Shown piece by piece: positions 26,377-33,928 of a stretch of DNA of 64,000 nt. Numbering within the stretch: position 1 is the stretch's first letter; the number at the start of each line of letters is the position of its first letter. The translations under genes and the position numbers were made by a program. Source of the stretch: JALORV01 sp963754065 (GTDB taxonomy: Bacteria > Pseudomonadota > Gammaproteobacteria > Burkholderiales > Burkholderiaceae_F); the NCBI GenBank assembly GCA_963754065.1, contig CAVWFH010000033.1, positions 1 to 64,000 on the forward strand, read 5' to 3'. Under the pieces are notes generated by a model. The model was given only the letters and a program-made list of their open reading frames with translations, did not search any database and was not told the DNA's origin.

Positions 26377-28203
26377 ATGGACACCCTTGACTCCCGCCGC
26401 GCCACCGTGCGCACCCGCATCGACATGCTGCGCCAGGCCATGGCGCGCAACGGCCTTGCCGCCGTCATTGTGCCGTCGAGTGATCCGCATCTGTCCGAGT
26501 ACCTGCCGGACCGCTGGAAGGGCCGCGAGTGGCTGAGTGGTTTTACGGGCTCGGTCGGGACGCTGGTGGTCACGCGGGATGCCGCGGGGGTGTGGGTCGA
26601 CAGCCGCTACTGGACGCAGGCTGAAGTGCAGCTGTCTGGGACCGGCGTGGAACTGATGAAGCTACCCGGTACGGCCAGCCTCGCGCATATCGAGTGGCTC
26701 GCGACGACGCTGAAGCGCGGCGACACGGTCGCCGTCGACGGCACCGTCCTCGCGCTGGCGGCAGGCCGCGCACTCGAGACGGCGCTGACTGCCAAGGGCA
26801 TCCGCGTGCGCACCGATCTCGACGTCCTGTCCGAGGTCTGGCCCGACCGTGCGTCGCTGCCCATCCCGCCGATCTATGAACATGTGACGCCCTACGCGAC
26901 CATCCCACGCAGCGCGAAGCTTTCCGCCGTGCGCGAAGACATGCGCAAGGCCGGAGCGACTCACCACTTCATTTCGACGCTGGACGACATCGCGTGGCTC
27001 ACCAACCTGCGCGGCGCCGACGTCAGCTACAACCCGGTGTTCGTCGCGCACCTGCTGCTCGACGCGCGCAGTGCGCGCCTGTTTGTCGCCGACGGCAAGA
27101 TCGAGAACGGACTGAAGTCCCGGCTGGCCGCCGACGGCATCGAGGTCGCGCCGTACACCCAGGCGGCAGCTGCGCTGGCCGCCCTGCCCCCTGCCGCCAC
27201 GCTGCTCGTCGACCCGCGTCGCATCACGCTCGGCATGCGCCAGGTCGTGGCTTCCGGTGTCGAAGTCATCGAGGCGATCAATCCGACCACGATGGCCAAG
27301 TCGCGCAAATCGGCGGCCGAGGCCGCACACATCCGCGCGACGATGGAGCAGGACGGCGCTGCGCTGGCGGAGTTCTTCGCGTGGTTCGAGTCCGCGCTCG
27401 GCAAGGAACTGATCACCGAACTCACCATCGACGAAAAGATCATCAGCGCACGGGCACAACGGCCGGGTTTCGTCTGCCCGAGCTTCACGACCATCGCGGC
27501 GTTCAACGCCAACGGAGCCCAGCCGCACTATCGCGCGACCGAAGAGTCGCATGCCACGATCGGCACGCCCGGTACCACCGGAAACGGCATGTTGCTGATC
27601 GACTCGGGCGGCCAGTACCTGGGCGGAACGACCGACATCACGCGCGTGGTGCCCGTCGGCACAACGACAGCCGAACAGCGCCGCGACTACACGCTGGTGC
27701 TCAAGGGCATGATCGCGCTGTCGGTCGCGCGCTTTCCGCGCGGCACCCGCAGCCCGCTGCTCGATACGCTGGCGCGCGCGCCGATCTGGGCGGCCGGCAT
27801 CGACTTCGGTCACGGCACCGGTCACGGCGTCGGCTATTTCCTCAACGTGCACGAGGGCCCGCACGGCATCACCCCGCACCTCGCGCCTGAACCGCAGACC
27901 GCGATGGAACCCGGGATGATCACGTCGAACGAACCCGGCATCTATCGGCCCGGTCGCTGGGGCGTGCGCATCGAGAACCTGGTGCTGAACGTCTCAGGCG
28001 ACCTGGGCGAGTTCGGCGAATTCCTCCGCTTCGAGACGCTGACGCTGTGCCCCATCGATACGCGACTTATCGAACGCACGCTCATGCGCGCCGATGAGAT
28101 CGGCTGGCTGAATGCGTACCACGACGAAGTGCGGCGCCGCGTCAGCCCGCTCGTTTCCGGCGCCGCGGCGCTGTGGCTGCAGGAGCGCACCGCGCCGATC
28201 TAG
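26377..28203 (+). CDS. aminopeptidase P family (Xaa-Pro) metallopeptidase, long form
   Basis: A 608-residue M24B peptidase that removes N-terminal residues preceding proline. It has two creatinase-like N-terminal domains (about 1-310) and a C-terminal pita-bread catalytic domain. Metal ligands are visible in order: LLIDSGGQYLGGTTD (two Asp), HGTGHGVGYFLNVHEGP (His plus substrate-binding His), SNEPGIYRPGRWGVRIEN (two Glu). The 600-residue length with three domains matches the eukaryote-like long form (XPNPEP1 type) found in many Proteobacteria, rather than the 440-residue E. coli PepP. Confidence 0.93.
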   Translation: MDTLDSRRATVRTRIDMLRQAMARNGLAAVIVPSSDPHLSEYLPDRWKGREWLSGFTGSVGTLVVTRDAAGVWVDSRYWTQAEVQLSGTGVELMKLPGTASLAHIEWLATTLKRGDTVAVDGTVLALAAGRALETALTAKGIRVRTDLDVLSEVWPDRASLPIPPIYEHVTPYATIPRSAKLSAVREDMRKAGATHHFISTLDDIAWLTNLRGADVSYNPVFVAHLLLDARSARLFVADGKIENGLKSRLAADGIEVAPYTQAAAALAALPPAATLLVDPRRITLGMRQVVASGVEVIEAINPTTMAKSRKSAAEAAHIRATMEQDGAALAEFFAWFESALGKELITELTIDEKIISARAQRPGFVCPSFTTIAAFNANGAQPHYRATEESHATIGTPGTTGNGMLLIDSGGQYLGGTTDITRVVPVGTTTAEQRRDYTLVLKGMIALSVARFPRGTRSPLLDTLARAPIWAAGIDFGHGTGHGVGYFLNVHEGPHGITPHLAPEPQTAMEPGMITSNEPGIYRPGRWGVRIENLVLNVSGDLGEFGEFLRFETLTLCPIDTRLIERTLMRADEIGWLNAYHDEVRRRVSPLVSGAAALWLQERTAPI

Positions 28204-28228
28204 GCAGTGCGCTCGGTCGACGCCGTCG

Positions 28229-29203
28229 TCAGGCCATCGCGCCGACATCGGTGAGCATGTCGCGATGTTCGCGCCCTGCAGGTTTCGGCGCGACGACCGG
28301 GGCGGTTGGCGCCGCGAGCTGCAGCGGCACCGCCTCGCGGCGCTCGACGATGAAACGCACCGACGCATCGACCACGTGCAGGTCGCGCAGGATGCGACGA
28401 TGGCCGAGGCCGTCGGTCACGAGCAGGCGGGCGTTCGGAGCCTGGGCATACACATGGCCGTTGGTGATCGGCACCTCGGCGTCCTTGGCGTCGTGCACGA
28501 TGAGCAGCGGCGTGGCGATGCGCCGCGCGAACGCGTGGTCAGCCACCAGTTGCGACATCGGCACGCCGGCGGTCGCCTCGGCTTCGCGCTGCACATCGTC
28601 GAGCAAGGTGTCCGGCGTGCCGAGTGCGCGTGCAATCCAGCGCAGGAAGGGCCGCGGGTCGGTCGGCGGCGCAATCAGCACCGCCGCCGGCGCCAGCGCG
28701 GGCGCCTCCGCCAGCACGCCGGCAACGGCGGCGGCGCCGAGCGAATGCGCGATCACGCCTGCCGGACGGCGCACGTCGCGCAGCAGTGCCCGCACGCTGC
28801 GGATCATCATGGGCAGCGTGGCCTGTTCACCTGCGCTTGCTCCGTGCGCCACGTGGTCGAACGCCAGCACGGCGTAGCCCTGGGCACGTAACGGCTCGAC
28901 GAACTGCTCGAGCTGCTGCGCCCAGCCGTTCCAGCCATGAACCAGCAGCACGGTCGGTGCGTGGGTCGTATCGCCCCAGCGGTAGGTCACGACCGGGCCA
29001 TCGGACAACCGGACCGTGGCCACTCGCGGCGCTTCGGTGGCGAAACGGCGGCGCTCGGGCGCGGCGCGTTCGGTCGTGAAAAAGCGCCGGGCTACATGCT
29101 GCGCGGTTCGGCGCGGCGTGACGATCGATCCGACGCGGATACCGGCGCGGCCGGCGGAAAACATTAGCGACCGACCGGTCGCTTTTAAGGTATGAGTAAA
29201 CAT
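28229..29203 (-). CDS. alpha/beta hydrolase
   Basis: A 324-residue hydrolase. LLVHGWNGWAQQ (about residue 98) is the oxyanion-hole strand, and the nucleophile elbow is AHSLGAAA near residue 160. Later LLIVHDAKDAEVPI holds the likely catalytic Asp, and TDGLGHRRIL the His. The substrate is unknown. The ATG at 29203 has a strong AGGAGG seven bases upstream and starts 31 bp after tetR, so the gene forms an operon with it. A TetR-type palindrome lies inside codons 7-13. A later ATG at 29164 would put that palindrome just upstream of the gene, but that start has no ribosome binding site. Confidence 0.87.
   Translation of the reverse strand: MFTHTLKATGRSLMFSAGRAGIRVGSIVTPRRTAQHVARRFFTTERAAPERRRFATEAPRVATVRLSDGPVVTYRWGDTTHAPTVLLVHGWNGWAQQLEQFVEPLRAQGYAVLAFDHVAHGASAGEQATLPMMIRSVRALLRDVRRPAGVIAHSLGAAAVAGVLAEAPALAPAAVLIAPPTDPRPFLRWIARALGTPDTLLDDVQREAEATAGVPMSQLVADHAFARRIATPLLIVHDAKDAEVPITNGHVYAQAPNARLLVTDGLGHRRILRDLHVVDASVRFIVERREAVPLQLAAPTAPVVAPKPAGREHRDMLTDVGAMA
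29166..29183. promoter_or_regulatory. second TetR-type operator, inside the hydrolase gene
   Basis: AGCGACCGACCGGTCGCT differs at two positions from the perfect palindrome upstream of tetR (29838-29855). It begins 20 bases inside the hydrolase coding region as annotated. The near identity of two 18-bp sites 670 bp apart makes chance unlikely. Confidence 0.6.
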
Positions 29204-29234
29204 GGAGGGGCCTCCTGCGGAACTCAGTGGGACG

Positions 29235-29825
29235 TCAGTGGGACTGCGGGGGGAACAGCTGATCGAACGCGCGTTCGGCGTCGCGCAGTGCATCGCGCTG
29301 GCCGAGCAGTCGTGCCATGGTGTCAGCGGCGGCGGCCAACCCCAACAAGGTCATGACCATCTGGCGCGGCGACAGGGACGTGCTGACCTGCTTCAGTTCG
29401 ATGGCCTTGGTGGCCTGCCGCTCGAGATAACCAAGCCAGTCGTTCCAGCTCGCGACCAGCGCGTCGCGCACCTCGCCGGGCTGGTCGTCGAATTCGAGAC
29501 GAGCCGCATTGAGCGGACAACCGCCCTCGAGGCCGTTGTTCTGGATCCAGCCCAGCCAGTTTCGAAAGATCGCGCGCAGCCGCGGTGCGCCGGCTGGCAC
29601 GGACAGCGCGGGCAGCAACGCACGCTCGCGGAACAGCTCCGAGGTGCGATGAACGACCGCGAGTTGCAGGGCTTCCTTGGTCGGGAAATGCCGCAGCAGC
29701 CCGCTCTTGGACCAGCCCGCGCGTTCGGCCACCGGCGCGATCGTCAGGGCCGCCACGCCGATCCGGCTGGCTTCCCTCATTGCCGCGTCGATCAACGCGA
29801 GCCTGGCTTCGTCACCTCGTTGCAT
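29235..29825 (-). CDS. TetR/AcrR-family transcription regulator
   Basis: A 196-residue repressor. The N-terminal helix-turn-helix is clear: ALTIAPVAERAGWSKSGLLR, then HFPTKEALQLAV (residues about 20-55). The C-terminal ligand-binding domain is helical and includes GWIQNNGLEGGCPLNAARLEFD, a pattern of the TetR C-terminal domain subgroup with a GGCP motif. I chose MQRGDEARL (29825) because the upstream codons read through the operator and look non-coding. It is autoregulated by inference, as a perfect 18-bp palindrome lies 12 bp upstream of the start. It is co-transcribed with the hydrolase. Confidence 0.92.
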   Translation of the reverse strand: MQRGDEARLALIDAAMREASRIGVAALTIAPVAERAGWSKSGLLRHFPTKEALQLAVVHRTSELFRERALLPALSVPAGAPRLRAIFRNWLGWIQNNGLEGGCPLNAARLEFDDQPGEVRDALVASWNDWLGYLERQATKAIELKQVSTSLSPRQMVMTLLGLAAAADTMARLLGQRDALRDAERAFDQLFPPQSH

Positions 29826-29837
29826 GGCCGGGACAGT

Positions 29838-29855
29838 AGCGACCGATCGGTCGCT
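29838..29855. promoter_or_regulatory. TetR-type operator upstream of tetR
   Basis: AGCGACCGATCGGTCGCT is a perfect 18-bp palindrome 12 bp upstream of the tetR start, the usual position for autoregulation. A close copy lies at 29166-29183. The rest of the divergent spacer 29826-30140 holds no gene I can support and must carry the phaC promoter on the plus strand. Confidence 0.8.
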
Positions 29856-30140
29856 TGTCAAGCACTTTTGCACGGCAGTGCGGTGCGAGCCTATGTCCTC
29901 CCTGGCCCGGGCGACATGTGCCCTCCCTCGATACCGACGAGGCGACTCATGGGCTCGCTCAATGCAGAACTGACGCGGACCGAGTCCGCCGGCTCGCTCA
30001 CTCAACGACATCACGACATCACGACAGTTGTTGCGTCGCGTCAACGCGGCTCAGCGCAAGGCTCCCATGCTGATGAACTGAGCTGGCCGCCGCGGCAGCA
30101 TCCCGCGCGCCGCGTCCCCGGATCCGGCAGGGAGCTTCTG

Positions 30141-31949
30141 ATGCCCACACCCAGCCTGAAACTTGTTCCAAAGGCCGCGCCAGCGCGCGCGCCGATCAAA
30201 GCCGTCGAGCCGCCGTCAGAGAAGTACCTGGCGGAGCCCATGCCACTGGCCAACTACGACCGCGCGATTCGCGCCGCGGTGGCGCGAGCCAGCCGCGGCA
30301 TTGCGTGGCCGTCGCTGGTTTCGGCCTGGGCGGATTGGTACCGCCACCTGGCGGCCGCACCCGGCAAGCAGATGGAACTGGCCAGCAAGGCGCAACGCAA
30401 AGCCGCCCGGTTCGCCTTGTACGCGCTGGAATGCGCGCAGGGTGACAGCACGCCCTGCATCAATCCCCTGCCGCAGGATCGTCGCTTCCGGGACCCGGCC
30501 TGGCAGGAGTTTCCGTTCAACCTGATGCATCAGTCGTTCCTGCTGATGCAACAGTGGGTCTGGAATGCGACCAACAACGTGGTGGGCGTCGGTCGCCACC
30601 ACGAGCGCATGGTCACCTTCACCGCACGACAGGCTCTCGACATGGCGAGCCCGACCAATTTCATCTGGACCAACCCCGAGATCCTGGCGCGGACGATGGA
30701 AACCGGTGGGCAGAACCTGCTTCAGGGCATGAGCGACTGGTGGGCCGACGCGCTGTCGCAAGCATCGGGCAAGCCGCGAGCAGACGGCGTGGCGTTCACC
30801 CCGGGCGAGCAGGTGGCCATCACGCCGGGAAAGGTCGTGCTGCGCAACGACCTGATCGAGCTGATGCAGTACGCGCCCACGAGTGCCACGGTCCATCCGG
30901 AACCGGTGTTGATCATCCCCTCGCCCATCCTGAAGTACTACATCCTCGATCTGTCGCCGCACAACTCGCTGGTGAAGTATCTGGTCGACCGGGGCCACAC
31001 GGTCTTCATGCTGTCGTGGCGCAATCCCGACGCGCGCGACCGCGAGCTCGGAGTCGATCACTACCTGCGCCTGGGCATTCGAGCGGCCATCGACGCGGCC
31101 ACCGTGATAACGAAGCAGAAACTGCATGCGGTCGGCTATTGCCTCGGCGGCACGTTCCTCGCTGCGCTCGCGGCCTCGATGGCGAGCCACGGAGATGACC
31201 GGCTCGCGTCGCTGACCCTCCTCGCTACGGAAGTCGACTTCACCGAAGCGGGCGAACTGTCGATCTTCATCGACGACAGCCAGCTCGCGTATCTCGAGGA
31301 CCTGACGTGGGAGCAGGGTTACCTCGACGGCAAGCAGATGTCGGGCGCATTCACGCTGCTGAATTCCAATGACCTGATCTGGTCGCGCGTGGTGCGCCAG
31401 TACCTGATGGCCGAGCCCCAGAAGGCCACGGACCTCAGCGCATGGAATGTCGACACGACGCGATTGCCGCACCGGATGCATACCGAGTACCTGCGCAACC
31501 TGTACCTGAACAATGACCTTGCCTCGGGCCGGATGCGCTACGACGGCCGCTCGATCGCGCTGTCCGACATACGCGCGCCCATTTTCCTCGTCGGAACCGA
31601 GCGCGATCACGTCGCGCCGTGGAAGTCCGTCTACATGCTCAATCTGTACGTCGACGCCGATGTCACGTTCTGTCTCACCAGTGGCGGCCACAACGTCGGC
31701 ATCGTCAATCCGCCCGACGTCGAAGCGCCTCCGCGGCATTACCGGATCGCGGCAAAGAAGGCTGCTGATCGGTATGTCGACCCGGACCAGTGGTTTTCGC
31801 GCAATGCACCGCTCGACGGCTCGTGGTGGCCCGCCTGGCAGACGTGGCTTGCGGAGCGATCCGGCAAGCCTGCCAAGCCGCCCTCAATGGGCAATGCCGA
31901 GTTTGCGGCGATGGGCGACGCCCCGGGAACGTACGTGCTGATGAAGTAG
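30141..31949 (+). CDS. phaC: class I poly(3-hydroxyalkanoate) synthase
   Basis: Polymerises 3-hydroxyacyl-CoA into storage polyester at the granule surface. The protein is 603 residues; class I enzymes are about 590. The lipase-like box is GYCLGG with nucleophile C334, and the other triad members are D489 in GTERDHVAPW and H517 in SGGHNVGIVNPP. The N-terminal domain includes DPAWQEFPFNLMHQSFLL, as in PhaC_N. The ATG at 30141 has GGGAG upstream; the long upstream extension of the frame is antisense to tetR and not coding. No phaA, phaB or phaP is next to it, so the pathway must be completed elsewhere. Confidence 0.94.
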   Translation: MPTPSLKLVPKAAPARAPIKAVEPPSEKYLAEPMPLANYDRAIRAAVARASRGIAWPSLVSAWADWYRHLAAAPGKQMELASKAQRKAARFALYALECAQGDSTPCINPLPQDRRFRDPAWQEFPFNLMHQSFLLMQQWVWNATNNVVGVGRHHERMVTFTARQALDMASPTNFIWTNPEILARTMETGGQNLLQGMSDWWADALSQASGKPRADGVAFTPGEQVAITPGKVVLRNDLIELMQYAPTSATVHPEPVLIIPSPILKYYILDLSPHNSLVKYLVDRGHTVFMLSWRNPDARDRELGVDHYLRLGIRAAIDAATVITKQKLHAVGYCLGGTFLAALAASMASHGDDRLASLTLLATEVDFTEAGELSIFIDDSQLAYLEDLTWEQGYLDGKQMSGAFTLLNSNDLIWSRVVRQYLMAEPQKATDLSAWNVDTTRLPHRMHTEYLRNLYLNNDLASGRMRYDGRSIALSDIRAPIFLVGTERDHVAPWKSVYMLNLYVDADVTFCLTSGGHNVGIVNPPDVEAPPRHYRIAAKKAADRYVDPDQWFSRNAPLDGSWWPAWQTWLAERSGKPAKPPSMGNAEFAAMGDAPGTYVLMK

Positions 31950-32022
31950 GTTCCTTCAGCAATTCAGCTCGCGCACGATCCCGTCACGGAACGGCGCTTC
32001 GTGCCGAATGCGCAAAGGACAA

Positions 32023-32042
32023 AGCCCGGCCGAAGCCGGGCT
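32023..32042 (-). terminator. hairpin with UUCG loop between phaC and the 57-residue gene
   Basis: Perfect 8-bp stem AGCCCGGC / GCCGGGCT. On the minus strand the loop is TTCG, an especially stable tetraloop, and TTTGTCCTTTG follows, so it best serves as terminator for the minus-strand small gene. It may also stop phaC transcripts arriving from the other side. Confidence 0.6.
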
Positions 32043-32106
32043 GTGCCCTGCATGTCCACCGCGGGGGAGGCGGCCGGACGAGCGCAGCGCGCCACGCGCG
32101 TGGCGA

Positions 32107-32280
32107 TCAGTTGGTACGGGTGGCCGTGACGGTTGTACGCGCTGAGGCAACGTTCTGAAGTGCGTCTTCGCGTGGCTGCATGCCGGCCACGGTGCTGCCC
32201 AACAGGACGGCGCTGGTGACGACGGCCACGGCGAAGGCGGCGAGCTTGGTGGCAACGGAAACGGTGTCGGTGGCGTACAT
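32107..32280 (-). CDS. small single-helix membrane protein
   Basis: A 57-residue protein starting MYATDTVSVATKL. One hydrophobic helix spans about residues 11-33 (AAFAVAVVTSAVLLGSTVAG), followed by a polar tail containing several Thr. A TAAGGA ribosome binding site lies about eight bases upstream, and a UUCG-capped hairpin lies 65 bp downstream, so it has its own expression signals. The family is not recognised; small proteins of this kind are common as unannotated genes in Betaproteobacteria. Confidence 0.55.
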   Translation of the reverse strand: MYATDTVSVATKLAAFAVAVVTSAVLLGSTVAGMQPREDALQNVASARTTVTATRTN

Positions 32281-32693
32281 GATGCAATCCTTACAGTGCG
32301 GCCTGCGTTTTTCGATGGGCGCACTGTAGTCACGGGCTCGCTTCACTGCGAGCGCGTTGCGACGAGCCGCAGAAATCGCGGCGTGAACTGCAGTCGAGCG
32401 TTCGTCGCGATTTGGGGGCGGTTTCAGGATTCGTCCCGTCCACGCGCAGTTCATCCCACCATGCTGCAATTCGTCGCTTGCCGCTTTCGCTGATCGTCCG
32501 GGCGCGCAGAATCTCCGGACCGATGACCGAGTCCGGACACGGCCTGCAGCGAGATTTCTCAGTGGCCATGTCCGGTTTCGAATCGATTCGGCGTCCTATC
32601 CAGCAAGAGCATCAGGCATCTGCTCAATGCTCCCGGACAGCAGGCTGGTCGCTTGCTGATGAGTTGAACCGCCCATGTGGAAGGAAACCTGCC
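32281..32693. other. 413-bp intergenic stretch
   Basis: No convincing gene on either strand. Open frames here are short, basic and Arg/Ser/Pro-rich, the signature of non-coding frames in GC-rich DNA. The stretch must contain the divergent promoters of the 57-residue gene and the exported 104-residue gene. I see no clear operator. Confidence 0.5.
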
Positions 32694-33008
32694 ATGACCG
32701 CCACCACCACCCGCATCGCCTCAGCGCTTGTCCTCGCGGCGGCGTTCACCGCCAGTGCGCAGGCCGAGTACCGCTGCGAGAACGCCCCCAGCTGGATCGA
32801 CCGCAGTGCCTGCCAGGCGGCTGATCAGGGTCCCGATGCGCTGCGACGCTTCGTCCAGAACATGAACTCGATTCGTATCAACATCCAGTTCGCGGACTAT
32901 GTCAATGAGCAGCGGGCCGACTCCTGGGACGCGCAGCGTCGCAAGATGGCCGCACAGGAGCAAAACGTCGAGAACGCGCAGAAGGTCGCCAGCAACGAAC
33001 GGCGCTAG
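32694..33008 (+). CDS. hypothetical small exported protein
   Basis: A 104-residue protein with a signal peptide ending at TASAQA (residue 24). The mature part of 80 residues starts EYRCENAPSWIDRSAC, has two Cys about 13 residues apart that could form a disulfide, and ends in a helical charged region (RRKMAAQEQNVENAQKVAS). A good AAGGAA ribosome binding site lies upstream of the ATG. No family recognised. Confidence 0.65.
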   Translation: MTATTTRIASALVLAAAFTASAQAEYRCENAPSWIDRSACQAADQGPDALRRFVQNMNSIRINIQFADYVNEQRADSWDAQRRKMAAQEQNVENAQKVASNERR

Positions 33009-33024
33009 CGCCCCTGCACTCTCT

Positions 33025-33085
33025 TTCCCGCGGCGCGACTGTCCGGTCGGACCTCCAGCCGGTCGCGACAGTCGCGCTGCGGGAA
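33025..33085. terminator. long inverted repeat between convergent genes
   Basis: Two 19-base arms (33025-33043 and 33067-33085) are reverse complements with one mismatch, around a 23-base loop. It sits between the exported protein gene and kdpE, which converge on it, so a bidirectional terminator is the simplest reading. There is no T-run longer than three. Confidence 0.55.
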
Positions 33086-33226
33086 TCTCGCGTTCTGGTA
33101 TGTCGTGGAGCGCCGCTGGGATGTGGCCGGTCCAGTGCAGACATTGAATCGCGGCCCAGGAACTCCCTGCCGCGTGTTGTGGCATGGGCGGGTCCACCTC
33201 TTTGCAGAGCAGACTGATCCGCCCGC

Positions 33227-33928
33227 CTAATTGCCTTCAGCCGACAGAAGGCGATAGCCGACACCCGTTTCGGTCTGAAGGTAGCGAGGTCGGGCAGGAT
33301 CCGGTTCGATCTTTTCACGCAGCTGCTTCATGTAGATGCGCAAATAGTGCGGCTGGTCGACCCGGTCGGGACCCCAGACCTCCTTCAGCAATTGCCGCTG
33401 CGTCGCTACCGCGCCATCGTGGCGCGCGAGTGCAGCGAGCAAGCGAAACTCCAGCGGGGTGAAGTGAATCGCTCCGGCGGGACCCTGGGCAGTGCGCTGC
33501 GTCAGGTTGATGGTCACCTGCCCGAGTTGCAGCGGCCGATCGAGTTCGGTCGGCCGCGCGGCTCGCCGGAGCGCCGCGCGCACACGCGCAAGCAGCTCGC
33601 CGACGGCGAACGGCTTGGTAACGTAGTCGTCGGCGCCGGCATCGAGCGCGGCGATCTTCTGCTGTTCGTCGACGCGCGCCGACAGCACCACAATCGGCAG
33701 TGACGACCACTCGCGGATGCCGCGAACCACGGTGTGGCCCTCGGCGTCCGGCAATCCGAGGTCGAGGATCACCAGATCCGGCTTGTGGCTGGCGGCCTCG
33801 ATCAGGCCGCGTCGGGCGGTATCAGCCTCGATCACGCGGAAACCTTCGGCCGCCAGGGTCGTGCGCAGCAATCGACGCAACTGCGGCTCGTCGTCGATGA
33901 CCAGCACGGCATGGGCTGCGTCGGTCAT
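33227..33928 (-). CDS. kdpE: response regulator KdpE
   Basis: An OmpR/PhoB-type regulator of 233 residues that activates kdpFABC under potassium limitation. The receiver domain has acidic pocket D12/D13, phospho-acceptor D56 in LVILDLGLP, and K105 in YVTKPF. The C-terminal winged helix includes FTPLEFRLLAALARHDG and DQPHYLRIYMKQLREKIEPDP, both diagnostic of KdpE. The start overlaps the kdpD stop by 4 bp (ATGA), as is usual for this pair. Confidence 0.95.
   Translation of the reverse strand: MTDAAHAVLVIDDEPQLRRLLRTTLAAEGFRVIEADTARRGLIEAASHKPDLVILDLGLPDAEGHTVVRGIREWSSLPIVVLSARVDEQQKIAALDAGADDYVTKPFAVGELLARVRAALRRAARPTELDRPLQLGQVTINLTQRTAQGPAGAIHFTPLEFRLLAALARHDGAVATQRQLLKEVWGPDRVDQPHYLRIYMKQLREKIEPDPARPRYLQTETGVGYRLLSAEGN

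Noticed and set aside
29202..30140. N-terminal extension of phaC by about 313 codons
   Set aside because: The region is antisense to tetR and its operator; homologous PHA synthases start near the ATG at 30141, which has a ribosome binding site.
32330..32569. A 79-codon minus-strand frame in the spacer between the small membrane gene and the exported protein gene
   Set aside because: Arg/Ser/Pro-rich and without binding site; it overlaps the leader of the 57-residue gene.
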